Assembly: GCF_003205835.1 (NCBI RefSeq)
Contig: NZ_CP029773.1
Coordinates: 3,938,501 to 4,002,500, forward strand
DNA from: Stenotrophomonas maltophilia
Lineage (GTDB): Bacteria > Pseudomonadota > Gammaproteobacteria > Xanthomonadales > Xanthomonadaceae
DNA: 64,000 nucleotides
Direction: 5' to 3'
Positions 36,361 to 47,898 of this stretch are shown piece after piece (the first letter of the stretch is position 1; the number at the start of each line of letters is the position of its first letter). The position numbers were made by a program, and so were the translations under genes. The notes beneath the pieces are model-generated. The model ran no database searches, had not been told where the DNA came from, and saw only the letters and a list, made by a program, of their open reading frames with translations.

Positions 36361-39231
36361 TCAGAAGCGCTGGGTGTACTTCATGTACAGGAAGCGACCG
36401 ACGTCGAAGCCGCCGTAATAGGCGAAGCTCGAGTTCGGCTGGGTGAACATGATCGGACCCTTGTGGTCGAACACGTTGTTGGCACCCAGGGCGATCGTGG
36501 CATCCCACGGCGCCTTCCAGCTGACCTGCAGGTCGTGGAAGGTGTTCGAGCCCGTCTTGCGCAGCGGCGACTTCTCGCCGTTCTGATAACGGTCGGCGAC
36601 GTCGCAGGGACGGTTGGCCACGCAGGCTTCGTTCATGCCCGAGTAGTAACGCGCCATGTAGGACACACCGAAGTCACCCTTCGACCAGGTAACACCGACG
36701 TTCGAGCGCAGACGGAACAGGCCGGCTTCGCCGACACGGCCGATGGTGATGTTGTTGCCATCAGCATTCTGGCCCTGCTCGTCGTACTTGGACAGATAGC
36801 TGGTCTGCCAATCGATGTTGAACTGGCCGATCGCCAGTTCCGGCAGGCGGTACTTGATACCCAGATCGTAGCCTTGGGTCTCCATCTGGCCCAGGTTGGC
36901 CAAACCATAGGTCATCGCGGAGATGTGGCCATCGCCAGCACGGGTGTGACCGGCGCAACGGGCCGAATCACCCAGCACGTAGCAGTCGCGCAGGATACGA
37001 TCGACGCTGTCGGCGATGATCATGTCGCTGATTTCGTACTTGTACCAGTCCAGCGAGATGTCCAGACCCTGCACCCAACGCGGGCTCCACACCACACCCA
37101 CGGTGGTGCTCTTGGAGGTTTCCGGCTTCAGTGCGGAGTTGGAACCGGAAATGAACTGGTCCGGGGTAGCGCACGGGGTCGAGGTGCAGGGAACAAGGCC
37201 CTGACCCAACTGCGTGTAACCCACCGGCACACCACGCGAGGAACAAGCGCCGTTGCCATTGACCGAGCCCGGAGCGGTGACGCCGCAGGGATCGGTGTAG
37301 GACTCGAAGCTGCTGCTCAGGCCACCGTACAGATCATCGATGGTCGGGGCGCGGAAGCCTTCAGCCCAGGTGCCACGGACCAGCAGCTCGTCCAGCGGGC
37401 GCCAGGTGAAGCCGAACTTGGAATTCAGGGTGTTGCCGAAGTTGCTGTAATCCGAGTAACGGGTCGCAGCATTCAGGGTCAGCTCCTTGGCGAACGGCAT
37501 GTCGGCGAGGACCGGCACGTTCAGCTCCAGGTAGACTTCATCCAGCGAGTAGTCACCCTGGGTGGTCTGCTTGCCCAGACCGGTGGACTCACCCGACTGT
37601 GCGAAGGCGTCCGGCGAGAAGCGGCCTTCTTCCTTGCGGTGCTCCACGCCCACGGCGAAGCCCAGATCACCGGCCGGCAGGGTCACGATCGAACCGGACA
37701 GGTTGGCGGTGAAGCTGGTGGTCTTGGTCAAACCGGTGTCGGTGAAGTACGGGAACAGGAACGACTGGGCAGCCGGGTCAGCCAGCGAGCCATTGCCTGC
37801 CACGCCGTACGGCAGCAGCGGGTTCCACGGACGGCAATTGCTGGTGGCCAGCGGGTCAGCCATGCTGGTGCCGCAACGGGCCACGCCGTCCGGACCAACG
37901 AACGAAGCACCCAGCGCCTGGCGCGAGGCGATCAGGCTCATGTCGCCGTGACCGGTCTTGGTCGATTCGTTGCGGTTCCACAGCGCACCGACGTCCCAGT
38001 CGAAAGTCCTGCCGGCGAACTCGAAGAAGCCGCTGACGCTCGGCGCAAAGCGCAGGGTCTTCAGCTTGCTTTCGGTGGTACGCGGCATTTCCCACAGACG
38101 GCGACGGAAGGTGAGGTCCTGATCGGTCGGGTTGAACGCGCTGTCCTTCGACAGCGGGGTATCGAACGAAGCCGACTGGTACGGGTAACCGGCGATCTGC
38201 TGGTTGGTGGTGCGCTCGTTGTAGATCACGTCCGCATTGAACGCGATCGAGTCGGTGAAGTCGTAGTTGCCGTTGACGTACAGCGACTTACGCTCGATGC
38301 CGGTCTGCACCATCATCTGCTCGTTGGCATTGACGGCGTCAGCACTGGTTTCCAGACGGTAGTCCGAACGCTTGGTCGGGTCGCCGCCATCGCGCAGGGT
38401 GTACCAGCGCTGGTCGTTCGGACCGATGTAGCCGGGCTCACCCTTCTTCAGGTCGGGGGTCACGCACGGGTCGCAGAAGCCACCCTTCTGGTTGATCGGG
38501 CTGGCACCCGAACCCGGGTAGTTCGGGCCGGCGTTGCCGTCACGGCTGAACCAGCGGTCCTTGGCCCACACCGGGTCCTGCTTGGAGTACTCGGCGGCCA
38601 GCGTCACACCACCGCGCTCGCCTTCGCTGCCGAGGGTGAACGAATAGGTGGTGGTGTCGCCGTCGCCCTTGCCGTACTGGCCGACATAGACACTGGCTTC
38701 AGCACCGTCAAAGCGCTTGCGGGTGATCACGTTGACCACGGCGGCGATCGCGTCCGAACCGTAGATGGCGGAGGCGCCATCCTTCAGGATTTCGATGCGC
38801 TCGATGGCCGACATCGGGATCTGGCTCAGATCCTGGTAACCCGAAGTGGTCGCGCCCAGGCGCTTGCCATTCATCAGCACCAGAGTGCGCTGGGCGCCCA
38901 GGTTGCGGATGTCGACGTAGTAGCCGCCGACGTTTTCGCCGGAAGCCAGCGATTCCGAACGCGAGATGGCCGGGGAACCGGCCGAGGTCAGGTTCTGCAG
39001 GACGTCGGCAACCGAGGTGTAGCCCTGCTTTTCCAGGTTCTCACGGCTGAGGGTAACGACCGGCTGCTGGGTTTCGACTGCAGCGCCGCGGATACGCGAG
39101 CCGGTGACCGAAATGCGGTCCAGGTCGGTGGTGCCCTTTGCTTCCTGAGCCGAAGCAAAGGCCGGCGCCAGCGCCAGCGCGATGCCGGCCGGCAGCAAGC
39201 CGAACCGCACTGCGGGATTACGAACGTTCAT
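36361..39231 (-). CDS. TonB-dependent receptor (plug plus barrel)
   Basis: A 956-residue outer-membrane receptor. Signal peptide IALALAPAFASAQ, then a TonB-box-like region DLDRISVTGSRIRGA, a plug (SRENLEKQGYTSVADVLQNL, YYVDIRNLGAQRTLVLMNGKRLG, IEILKDGASAIYGSDAIAAVVNVIT) and a barrel with many cysteine pairs in the loops (FCDPCVTP, RCGTSMADPLATSNCRP, DPCG). No STN domain. Xanthomonas has many such receptors for sugars or peptides. Its substrate is unknown. It starts at 39231 after GGAGAG; the regulators at 39281 and 40296 are upstream in the same direction. Confidence 0.9.
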   Translation of the reverse strand: MNVRNPAVRFGLLPAGIALALAPAFASAQEAKGTTDLDRISVTGSRIRGAAVETQQPVVTLSRENLEKQGYTSVADVLQNLTSAGSPAISRSESLASGENVGGYYVDIRNLGAQRTLVLMNGKRLGATTSGYQDLSQIPMSAIERIEILKDGASAIYGSDAIAAVVNVITRKRFDGAEASVYVGQYGKGDGDTTTYSFTLGSEGERGGVTLAAEYSKQDPVWAKDRWFSRDGNAGPNYPGSGASPINQKGGFCDPCVTPDLKKGEPGYIGPNDQRWYTLRDGGDPTKRSDYRLETSADAVNANEQMMVQTGIERKSLYVNGNYDFTDSIAFNADVIYNERTTNQQIAGYPYQSASFDTPLSKDSAFNPTDQDLTFRRRLWEMPRTTESKLKTLRFAPSVSGFFEFAGRTFDWDVGALWNRNESTKTGHGDMSLIASRQALGASFVGPDGVARCGTSMADPLATSNCRPWNPLLPYGVAGNGSLADPAAQSFLFPYFTDTGLTKTTSFTANLSGSIVTLPAGDLGFAVGVEHRKEEGRFSPDAFAQSGESTGLGKQTTQGDYSLDEVYLELNVPVLADMPFAKELTLNAATRYSDYSNFGNTLNSKFGFTWRPLDELLVRGTWAEGFRAPTIDDLYGGLSSSFESYTDPCGVTAPGSVNGNGACSSRGVPVGYTQLGQGLVPCTSTPCATPDQFISGSNSALKPETSKSTTVGVVWSPRWVQGLDISLDWYKYEISDMIIADSVDRILRDCYVLGDSARCAGHTRAGDGHISAMTYGLANLGQMETQGYDLGIKYRLPELAIGQFNIDWQTSYLSKYDEQGQNADGNNITIGRVGEAGLFRLRSNVGVTWSKGDFGVSYMARYYSGMNEACVANRPCDVADRYQNGEKSPLRKTGSNTFHDLQVSWKAPWDATIALGANNVFDHKGPIMFTQPNSSFAYYGGFDVGRFLYMKYTQRF

Positions 39232-39280
39232 CAATCTCTCCAAGGTACGTGTTAGCAGCGTGTTAAAACACCCCAGCACG

Positions 39281-40180
39281 TTACGATTGCGTTGCAGCGC
39301 TGTATTTGCGCGAACCAACCGGAGACTTTGCAGATTGTGGCGGCAGCAAGCCGCCGTTCTCCCTGAAGCGCGAGGCCGACTGGCCGTAGCGGGCACGGAA
39401 CGCACGCGCGAAGCTGCAGCAGTTGTCGAAACCACTGGCCGCAGCGACCTCGCCGACCATCATGTCGGTGTCACGCAGCAGGTCGGCGGCGCGCTCAAGG
39501 CGCAGGCGTGCGGAGAGCGACTGCGGGCTTTCTTCGTAGAGGCTCTGGAAGGTCTTGGAGAGATACCAGCTGGAGAAATTGGTCAGCTCGGCCAGTTCAC
39601 CGATGCGCACCACGCGGTGGCTGTTGCCTTCCAGGTACAGGCGGGCACGCTGCATGCGGCCGAACACCTGGCGCTTGCGGCTGCGCGAACGGCCCGGGCA
39701 ACGCTGTACGTTGTCGGCCAGCCCACGCTGCAGGCCTGCCAGGTGCAACAGCAACGGCCGCAGGGCCTGTGCCGGCTGCCCGCTGGCCAGCGCGTCGCGC
39801 CACAGGCGCAACGCAACGCGGGCATCGCCACGGTTCATGCGGCCACGACCTGCATACAGGCCACAGTCGGCCATCTCGGCCAGCACGCGCAGCGCTTCGG
39901 CGTTCAGGTTCAGGCCGACGCACAGCCCGTTTCGGCCGGCCTGCACCAGCGGCCGCGATTCCTTCTCGAAGGCGATCCACTCGCCCTGGCGCAAGCGGAA
40001 GCGTCCTTCCTTGGCTTCCACCCAGGAGCTTCCACGCACCTGCATCCAGACAGTGAAGCTGCTGCCGGCGGTCTGCAGGCTGCCCAGCCGGGCCACGCCC
40101 AGGCAAGTCGGCGCAGCATCATCGAGCGACCGGTCCAGAGAGACGGATTGGCCGCGATCGGCCAGCGAGAGTTGACGCAT
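39281..40180 (-). CDS. AraC family transcriptional regulator
   Basis: A 299-residue regulator. The N-terminal half (about residues 25-110) looks like a cupin-type ligand domain (SFTVWMQVRGSSWVEAKEGRFRLRQGEW). The C-terminal AraC domain has two helix-turn-helix motifs: RIGELAELTNFSSWYLSKTFQSLY and VGEVAAASGFDNCCSFARAFRARYGQSASRFR (about residues 185-275). The ligand is unknown. It is next to the TonB-dependent receptor (50 bases from its start, same direction) and is a natural candidate to control it. Confidence 0.88.
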   Translation of the reverse strand: MRQLSLADRGQSVSLDRSLDDAAPTCLGVARLGSLQTAGSSFTVWMQVRGSSWVEAKEGRFRLRQGEWIAFEKESRPLVQAGRNGLCVGLNLNAEALRVLAEMADCGLYAGRGRMNRGDARVALRLWRDALASGQPAQALRPLLLHLAGLQRGLADNVQRCPGRSRSRKRQVFGRMQRARLYLEGNSHRVVRIGELAELTNFSSWYLSKTFQSLYEESPQSLSARLRLERAADLLRDTDMMVGEVAAASGFDNCCSFARAFRARYGQSASRFRENGGLLPPQSAKSPVGSRKYSAATQS

Positions 40181-40295
40181 GGGGGCACCACGGATTTGCC
40201 TAGTACAGGACTCCGTTTTGCCAAATCAGGCGGCACCGCGTCAGGAAAGTCAGACGAGATCGCCACGAATTCGCGACGAGGTCCAGACGAAAAAC

Positions 40296-42620
40296 TTACG
40301 AAGGCCCATTTCCTTTGAACAACAACAACTTGGAGAATGCCGGCAGCAGCGCTGGCGAGCGTTCGGGCAAGCGCATCACACCAATGTCGGCACCGTCGCT
40401 GACCGCCATCGCGACAAACAGCGAGCGCCCATCGGCGCTGGCGCTCAGCCCATTGCCAGCGCTGAGCCGTTCCGCGTCCAGGCAGCGTTCCGGCTCCTCG
40501 CGTCCGGCCTGGATCCGCACCAGCGTGGTGCCACAGGTGGTGGACGTGCCGAGGTAACCAATCGCGCTGTTGCCGGCCACGGTCCAGGCCCGGTACCGCC
40601 AACGGCTGGGTCGGTCATCACTGATCTGCTGCACGCTGTCCGCGGCCAACCCGGCGTCCACCGACCACAGTCCTCCGGCCGCCAACCGCGTGAACAGGAC
40701 CCGTCCGCTGCTGCGGTCGAACCGGGCCTGCGACACGCCATCGATGCTGGCCAGCCGACGCCACGGCTGAACGCTGCGATCGAACAGGCTCAGCCGGGTC
40801 TGTTGCTGGTCATCGCGTTCGACCACCAGCAACTGGTCGGGCGTTGCTCCGTACAGCGCCTGCAGGGGCTGCTCCGAAGGCACGGGCAGTGGCTGCAGGC
40901 GTTCATCACGCGGCGCGATCTCGTAGACCACCGTGCGCCCATGCTCGTCGCGCCCCACCACCAGCAATCGCCGGCTGTCGGCTGACCAGTCCGGGGCCTG
41001 GCGCGCCTCCGGCCGCAATCCCTCGATCGGTCGCAGCGAGTCGGGACGATCCATGTCCGCCCACCACAGCGCGAAGCTGCCTGAACGATCAGACGTGAAC
41101 ACCAGTTGCCGTCCATCCGGCGCCGCCATGGGTTGACCATCGCGGCCACTGGAAGCGAACAGGCGGACGGGCGGCGAGTGGCCCTCCACCGGTACCTTGA
41201 AGATGCCGAACTGCGCGCGCCGGTGGACGAACGCCAACATGCCACCGCGACGCGATGTCGCCGGCCATTGCGCGTCGTCCAGCCCGGCGTCGCGCAGCGT
41301 GCGGCTTTCAACATCCAGGTAGTAGAGACGCACTTCACTGTCGACACGCCGCCCGAACACGATCGTGCGGCCATCATGCAGCCAGGCCCAACCGCGCAAC
41401 TCCGCCGCCTCGTTGGTCAATTGCTCGGGCGTTCCCCCCGTGGCCGGCATGCGCCACAGGTCGCCCAGCTGTGGGTTGCGTACGAACACCAGCCAGTTGC
41501 CATCGGGCGAGTAGCGGGGCGCATAGTCGAAGTCATCCGCATCGACAGCGTAGTCCAGTGCCTGCCATTGGCCGCTGGCCAGATCAAGCGTCCGGATCCC
41601 GCGATGGGCATAGCGGCCCACCATGCTGCCGAACACCAGGCCGCGACCATCCGGCGTCCAGTCGAAACTGAGCAGTTCGGTGCCATCGCAACGCGTGGCC
41701 TGGCGCAGTGCGCCGCCGGTCGCGCTGGCAATCAGCACCTGGCAGCTGCCATTGTCACCGAAGCGTGCAAAAGCAATCTCGCGTCCATCCGGCGACCAGC
41801 TCGGGAAGCGATCAACCGAACCCGCTGGCGGAGCCAGCAATTGCCGCGCCGGCGCATTGCCGGAAGTCTGCACCTTGATGGCACCACCCCCCAACCCATC
41901 CTCGTTGGCACCTTCATAGGCCACCAGCGAACCATCGGGCGAGAGCGTGGGATAGGTTTCGAAACCGCTGGTCGCAGTGATCAGTCGATAGGGACGCTGC
42001 GGACTGCCGATCACACGCGTGCCGTTCTCAACGGCCGCATCCACGGGCGAGCTGCCAGCCGGTGTCCGGCGCAGCAACAGCGCGGCCAGCACCACCACGG
42101 TAGCGAGGAGCAGCACGCCCACTGCCAGCAGCGCACGCCGGCGAACATGGCGCCAACGGTGGCGTGAGGGCTGCCCAGGCACTGCGGGTGCCACTCCGAC
42201 GGCCAGCGCGGGTTGCACATCCACAGCGTGGTCGTCGGACGATCCTGTCGGTGTCGACTCGACATCGTCCAGCACCTGTACCGGTACCAGCAGGCGATAG
42301 CCGGTCTTGGCGATGGTTTCGATGTAGGCCTGGCCGTTGTCATCGTCGTTGCTGAACGCCTTGCGCAGCTGGGTGACGGCCTGGGTCAGCACATCATTGG
42401 TCGGCAGCGTGTCCGGCCAGACTTCCGCGAACAGTTCGTCGCGGGTGACAACACGCCCCGGCTGGCGCAGCAGTACACGCAGCACGCCCAGCGCCTTCGG
42501 CGTCAGCCGACGCGGGCGACGCGCACCGACGACCTCGACTTCGCGCGAGGACAGAGTGACAGTGCACTCTCCTATCCGGATCCGATCGAATCCGGGGGGC
42601 TGGTTTTCACTGCTGTTCAT
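40296..42620 (-). CDS. CadC-like winged-helix protein with TolB-type propeller
   Basis: A 774-residue membrane regulator. Residues about 10-105 are an OmpR-type winged helix (LTPKALGVLRVLLRQPGRVVTRDELFAEVWP, DVLTQAVTQLRKAFSND, YIETIAKTGYRLLVPV); then a linker; one membrane helix near residue 160-180 (RALLAVGVLLLATVVVLAALLL); then a periplasmic domain of repeated blades (SPDGSLVAYEG, WSPDGREIAFARFG, YSPDGNWLVFVRNP) like a TolB/WD40 propeller. Similar ToxR-like proteins exist in Xanthomonas. It may sense envelope signals. Neighbour to the AraC regulator and receptor. Confidence 0.88.
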   Translation of the reverse strand: MNSSENQPPGFDRIRIGECTVTLSSREVEVVGARRPRRLTPKALGVLRVLLRQPGRVVTRDELFAEVWPDTLPTNDVLTQAVTQLRKAFSNDDDNGQAYIETIAKTGYRLLVPVQVLDDVESTPTGSSDDHAVDVQPALAVGVAPAVPGQPSRHRWRHVRRRALLAVGVLLLATVVVLAALLLRRTPAGSSPVDAAVENGTRVIGSPQRPYRLITATSGFETYPTLSPDGSLVAYEGANEDGLGGGAIKVQTSGNAPARQLLAPPAGSVDRFPSWSPDGREIAFARFGDNGSCQVLIASATGGALRQATRCDGTELLSFDWTPDGRGLVFGSMVGRYAHRGIRTLDLASGQWQALDYAVDADDFDYAPRYSPDGNWLVFVRNPQLGDLWRMPATGGTPEQLTNEAAELRGWAWLHDGRTIVFGRRVDSEVRLYYLDVESRTLRDAGLDDAQWPATSRRGGMLAFVHRRAQFGIFKVPVEGHSPPVRLFASSGRDGQPMAAPDGRQLVFTSDRSGSFALWWADMDRPDSLRPIEGLRPEARQAPDWSADSRRLLVVGRDEHGRTVVYEIAPRDERLQPLPVPSEQPLQALYGATPDQLLVVERDDQQQTRLSLFDRSVQPWRRLASIDGVSQARFDRSSGRVLFTRLAAGGLWSVDAGLAADSVQQISDDRPSRWRYRAWTVAGNSAIGYLGTSTTCGTTLVRIQAGREEPERCLDAERLSAGNGLSASADGRSLFVAMAVSDGADIGVMRLPERSPALLPAFSKLLLFKGNGPS

Positions 42621-42880
42621 TTTCCGCTACACAGTAGAGACAGGTCCGGGGCAGCGTTTGCCTTCGATACCCTCCCGTCCTGGGAACAGCAAAAAGCCAG
42701 ACTCCGCACAAAGCATCGGCGCATACCGCAAAAACAATGAAGCGGGCGAATACTAGCCTATGCGGGTTACCTCGCCTATCGCGTGGTCGACATCCAGGCT
42801 CTCTCTCGCCGACGAATTCACATAATCTGCAGCACCATTCGCGCCCTTCGGGGCGCGAAATTTTTATCTGGCGTTCATTT
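42621..42880. other. intergenic region with a rightward terminator
   Basis: 260 bases between two leftward genes, upstream of the CadC-like gene. No protein or RNA gene was recognised. A hairpin with a T run on the + strand lies at 42838-42865. It could end an unknown rightward transcript or the ion-channel gene imperfectly. Confidence 0.4.
42838..42865 (+). terminator. intrinsic terminator, rightward
   Basis: TTCGCGCCC pairs with GGGCGCGAA, followed by five T at 42861-42865 on the + strand. No rightward gene is annotated upstream. Confidence 0.6.
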
Positions 42881-43552
42881 TCACATGCGCCTCAACATGG
42901 TCAGTCCGACCAGTCGCGAAACCACCAAAGCTACGTACATCACGCCGGAAAACTGCTCCAGCATGACCAGTGCACGCGCCTGCGGATGCAGTGGTACAAC
43001 GTCGCTCAATCCCACCCCGGACAGCAAGCTGAAGCTCAGATAAAGCAGCTCCATCCAGCTGCGCTGATCGCCACCGCCGGTGCCGTGGAAACTGCCCGGA
43101 TACCACTGCTGGCACACGGCGAACGCAAATGCGAACGCCCAGGCCAGCAATGTGAAGGTCGCGCCCGCAGCGAACAATTCGTCGCGGGTGACCTTATGGT
43201 CCTGCAGCATGTAGGCGATCAACGCCCCCGCCGTATAGAAATACAGCAGGCTCTCCAGCAGCTGCGCCGTGGTGAGCAGGCCGGTGCGGTCCAACAGCGC
43301 GCCGGCCAGCGAGAACACCACCGAGGGGATGGCCAGCAGCAGCGCCAGCCACGTACCCAGCGGACTGCGCTGGACCACCCACAGCGCCAGGCCGAGCACC
43401 GCCATGCCGAACATGCCCAGCGCCGCACGGCCGCCAGCGGTGTCATCGAGTGCGGGATACAGCAGCACCGCGATCAACTGGGCCGCGAGCAGCCAGGCCG
43501 AAGGATGGCGGCGGGCGATGGCCAGCCAACGGGTGGTCATGGCAACGGGCAT
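42881..43552 (-). CDS. ion-channel-like membrane protein with an altered pore loop
   Basis: A 223-residue inner-membrane protein with about six transmembrane segments. The last two enclose a pore-loop-like segment (LLYLSFSLLSGVGLSDVVPLHP, residues 169-190) that aligns with the Ion_trans_2 K+-channel filter, but TVGYGD is replaced by GVGLSD. It may therefore not conduct K+ selectively. The start is ATG 43552 with AAAGGA just ahead; an in-frame ATG at 43540 also exists. It lies between the CadC-like gene and thiC, all leftward. Confidence 0.7.
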   Translation of the reverse strand: MPVAMTTRWLAIARRHPSAWLLAAQLIAVLLYPALDDTAGGRAALGMFGMAVLGLALWVVQRSPLGTWLALLLAIPSVVFSLAGALLDRTGLLTTAQLLESLLYFYTAGALIAYMLQDHKVTRDELFAAGATFTLLAWAFAFAFAVCQQWYPGSFHGTGGGDQRSWMELLYLSFSLLSGVGLSDVVPLHPQARALVMLEQFSGVMYVALVVSRLVGLTMLRRM

Positions 43553-43608
43553 GGCGTCCTTTCCCCTGGGCAATGGGCGGAGCATAGCCGGGCGCGGCGT
43601 GATGAGCG

Positions 43609-43632
43609 GTAGTGCCGGCCGCTGGCCGGCAC
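43609..43632. repeat. SMAG palindrome
   Basis: GTAG followed by TGCCGGCCGCTGGCCGGCAC, in the gap between thiC and the ion-channel gene. Confidence 0.8.
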
Positions 43633-43645
43633 CCCCGTTTCCGCA

Positions 43646-45671
<2,026 letters not shown>

Positions 45672-45919
45672 GGCGTGCATTAGAGCATAGAAAGCACTGC
45701 AGCTCATGGCCGTTCATCCATGCATGGCGTGGCGCTGCTCCATCGGCATTAACAGAACCGTGACATCGCGTTCAGTAACGTGCACGCGCATCGTGCCGCT
45801 GCGGCCGGTGTTTTCCTCGCCGCCTTCGCGGCCCCTGCCCGGTCTGTGCTGCATGTCGCCGGCCCCTCGCAGCAAGCTCTGCTCGCTCCCCTCAATCCCT
45901 TGATCGGAGAAGCTCCTTC
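45672..45919. other. thiC-BCCT divergent region
   Basis: About 250 bases between the riboswitch and the BCCT gene. It holds a SMAG-like remnant (CCATGCATGGCGTGG near 45717) and the ribosome site GGAG before 45920. The thiC promoter must lie here, but no clear hexamers were identified. Confidence 0.4.
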
Positions 45920-47497
45920 ATGGTGTTTCGCGTTTCCATCGCACTGGTTCTGCTTCTGGTGCTGCTTGCCGGTGTTGCACCGGGCCCCTTCAATGCCGTG
46001 GTGCAGAGCATCCTCGGTGAACTCATCCGCGGCATCGGCTGGCTGTACCTGCTGGTCGTGTTCCTCGCGCTGGTGTTCCTGATGTATCTGGCCTTCGGTC
46101 GTTTCGGCAACCTGCGCATCGGTGGCGAAGACGCTGAACCGGAATTCTCGCGCGCCAGCTGGATGTCGATGCTGTTCGCCGCCGGCATGGGCATCGGCCT
46201 GGTGTTCTGGGGTGCCGCCGAACCCATCTCGCACTTCAGCAAGCCACCGGAAGGGCTGGCACCTGAAAGCATGGATGCCGCGCGCGCCTCAATGCGCTAT
46301 GCGTTCTTCCACTGGGGCCTGCACCCGTGGGCCATCTATGCGCTGATCGGCCTGGCAATGGCCTGGTTCCAGTTCAACCGCAACGGCCGCGGCCTGGTCA
46401 GCGACATGCTGCAGCCGATCATCGGCCGCCATCACCGCGGCTGGATCGGGCGCGTGGTCAACATCGCCGCCGTCGTCGCCACCGCGATTGGCGTTGCCAC
46501 CACGCTGGGCTTCGGCACCATCCAGATCGCGGCCGGCATGGAGCGTGTGTTCGGCCTGCACGCAGGCGTTCCGCTGCAACTGACCGTCATCGCAGTCGCG
46601 TTCGTGCTGTACATGGCCTCCACGCTCAGTGGTGTCGAGCGTGGCGTGAAGTGGCTGTCGAATTTCAACCTGGCGCTGGCCGCTCTGCTGCTGGCGCTGG
46701 TGCTGGTGCTGGGCCCCACCGGCGCGATCTTCAACACCTTTACCACCACGCTGGGCTCGTATCTGAACCAGCTGGTGACGATGAGCCTGCGCATGTCACC
46801 GTTCTCGTCCAGCACCTGGGTGGCCGACTGGACGATCTTCTACTGGGCCTGGTGGATTTCCTGGGCACCGTTCGTCGGTTCGTTCATCGCCCGCATCTCG
46901 CGCGGGCGCAGCGTGCGCGAGTTCGTCATCGGCGTGGTGCTGGCGCCAACGCTGCTCGGCTTCTTCTGGTTCTCGGTGTTCGGCGGCACGGCGATCTGGA
47001 TGCAGATCTTCGGCCAGGCCGATCTACTGCAGGCACTGGGTAATGGCTATGAAACGGTGCTGTTCACCATGTTCGACAGCATGCCGCTGCCGTTGCTGCT
47101 GTCGTGCATCGCGCTGGTGCTTCTGATGATTTTCTTCGTGACCTCGGCTGATTCCGCAGTGTTGGTACTGGCGAGCATGTCCACCGATGAAGCCGGCGAT
47201 CCGCCGCCCAAGCGCAAGCTGGCCTGGGGCGTGGGGGTTGCGTTGATCGCCGGTGCGCTGCTGCTGGCCGGTGGCCTGGACGCGCTGCAGGGGGTCATCA
47301 CCATCGCGGCGTTGCCATTCGCGCTGCTGATGGTGCTGGTGATGGTGTCGCTGTACCGGGTGCTGGACCAGGAGTACACGCGCGAGCGGCGGCAAGCGCA
47401 GCGCCAGCGGCACATGATCGATGCATGGATCGCACGCGAGATGGCGGCGCAGGAGGAGACCCAGGCGGAGGCGGCGCGCGCGCACGATCAGGATTGA
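45920..47497 (+). CDS. BCCT family transporter
   Basis: A 525-residue inner-membrane transporter with 12 transmembrane segments for choline, betaine or carnitine-type solutes. The BCCT signature is complete: WTIFYWAWWISWAPFVGSFI then ARISRGRSVREFV (about residues 305-340). GMGIGLVFWGAAEPISHFSKPP near the N-terminus also fits. The C-terminal tail is charged and Gln-rich (RERRQAQRQRH), as in osmosensing BCCT proteins. The substrate cannot be set from sequence. ATG 45920 is preceded by GGAGAAGCT. It converges with ggt across a large repeat region. Confidence 0.92.
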   Translation: MVFRVSIALVLLLVLLAGVAPGPFNAVVQSILGELIRGIGWLYLLVVFLALVFLMYLAFGRFGNLRIGGEDAEPEFSRASWMSMLFAAGMGIGLVFWGAAEPISHFSKPPEGLAPESMDAARASMRYAFFHWGLHPWAIYALIGLAMAWFQFNRNGRGLVSDMLQPIIGRHHRGWIGRVVNIAAVVATAIGVATTLGFGTIQIAAGMERVFGLHAGVPLQLTVIAVAFVLYMASTLSGVERGVKWLSNFNLALAALLLALVLVLGPTGAIFNTFTTTLGSYLNQLVTMSLRMSPFSSSTWVADWTIFYWAWWISWAPFVGSFIARISRGRSVREFVIGVVLAPTLLGFFWFSVFGGTAIWMQIFGQADLLQALGNGYETVLFTMFDSMPLPLLLSCIALVLLMIFFVTSADSAVLVLASMSTDEAGDPPPKRKLAWGVGVALIAGALLLAGGLDALQGVITIAALPFALLMVLVMVSLYRVLDQEYTRERRQAQRQRHMIDAWIAREMAAQEETQAEAARAHDQD

Positions 47498-47585
47498 GGG
47501 AGTTTTGCAGCCTGCGGCTGCACCGCTTTTCTTTCAAGCAAGAGCACGTTCAAAAGCCAGAGCGGCTCTGGGTTACTACTTGCTT

Positions 47586-47689
47586 GGCGGGGAGGGGGCC
47601 GATGGCGGGACACGCCGCAAGTACGTCCCTGTAGGCTCGGCCACGGCATCCATGCCGTGGACGGTCCCGCCATCGGCCCCCTCCCCGCC
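47586..47689. repeat. composite palindrome 1
   Basis: A perfect 25-base outer stem: arm 47586-47610 and its reverse complement 47665-47689. Inside are a smaller hairpin (CCACGGCATCCATGCCGTGG, 47641-47660) and the segment TACGTCCCTGTAGGCTCGG. The inner core is shared with composite palindrome 2. Confidence 0.85.
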
Positions 47690-47758
47690 TCCGACAATTT
47701 CCCGGTGACGGTGGGTTTTCCACGCTATGCGTGGATGAGGTGTATCGGAAAACAGGAA

Positions 47759-47799
47759 GGGGTCGGATCCGTTTTCCTGTGGAAAACGGATCCGACCCC
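47759..47799. repeat. GGGGTC...GACCCC palindrome (copy E)
   Basis: A 41-base almost perfect hairpin (GGGGTCGGATCCGTTTTCC, GGAAAACGGATCCGACCCC) between convergent genes. Confidence 0.8.
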
Positions 47800-47898
47800 A
47801 ACCCACAGCACGCGGCTGTTGCTGTTGCTGTTGCTGTTGCCTTTGCTCTTGCTCTTCTTTTTTCTTTTCCTGCGGTGACGGACACGGAAACTGTCCGT

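Noticed and set aside
36463..39255. A 930-residue open frame on the + strand opposite the second TonB-dependent receptor
   Set aside because: It is an antisense shadow caused by the GC-rich codon pattern; no domain, no ribosome site, and the receptor on the other strand is complete.
47817..47866. TGTTGC microsatellite as a phase-variable coding tract
   Set aside because: It is between convergent genes and not inside a supported reading frame, so phase variation of a protein has no basis here.
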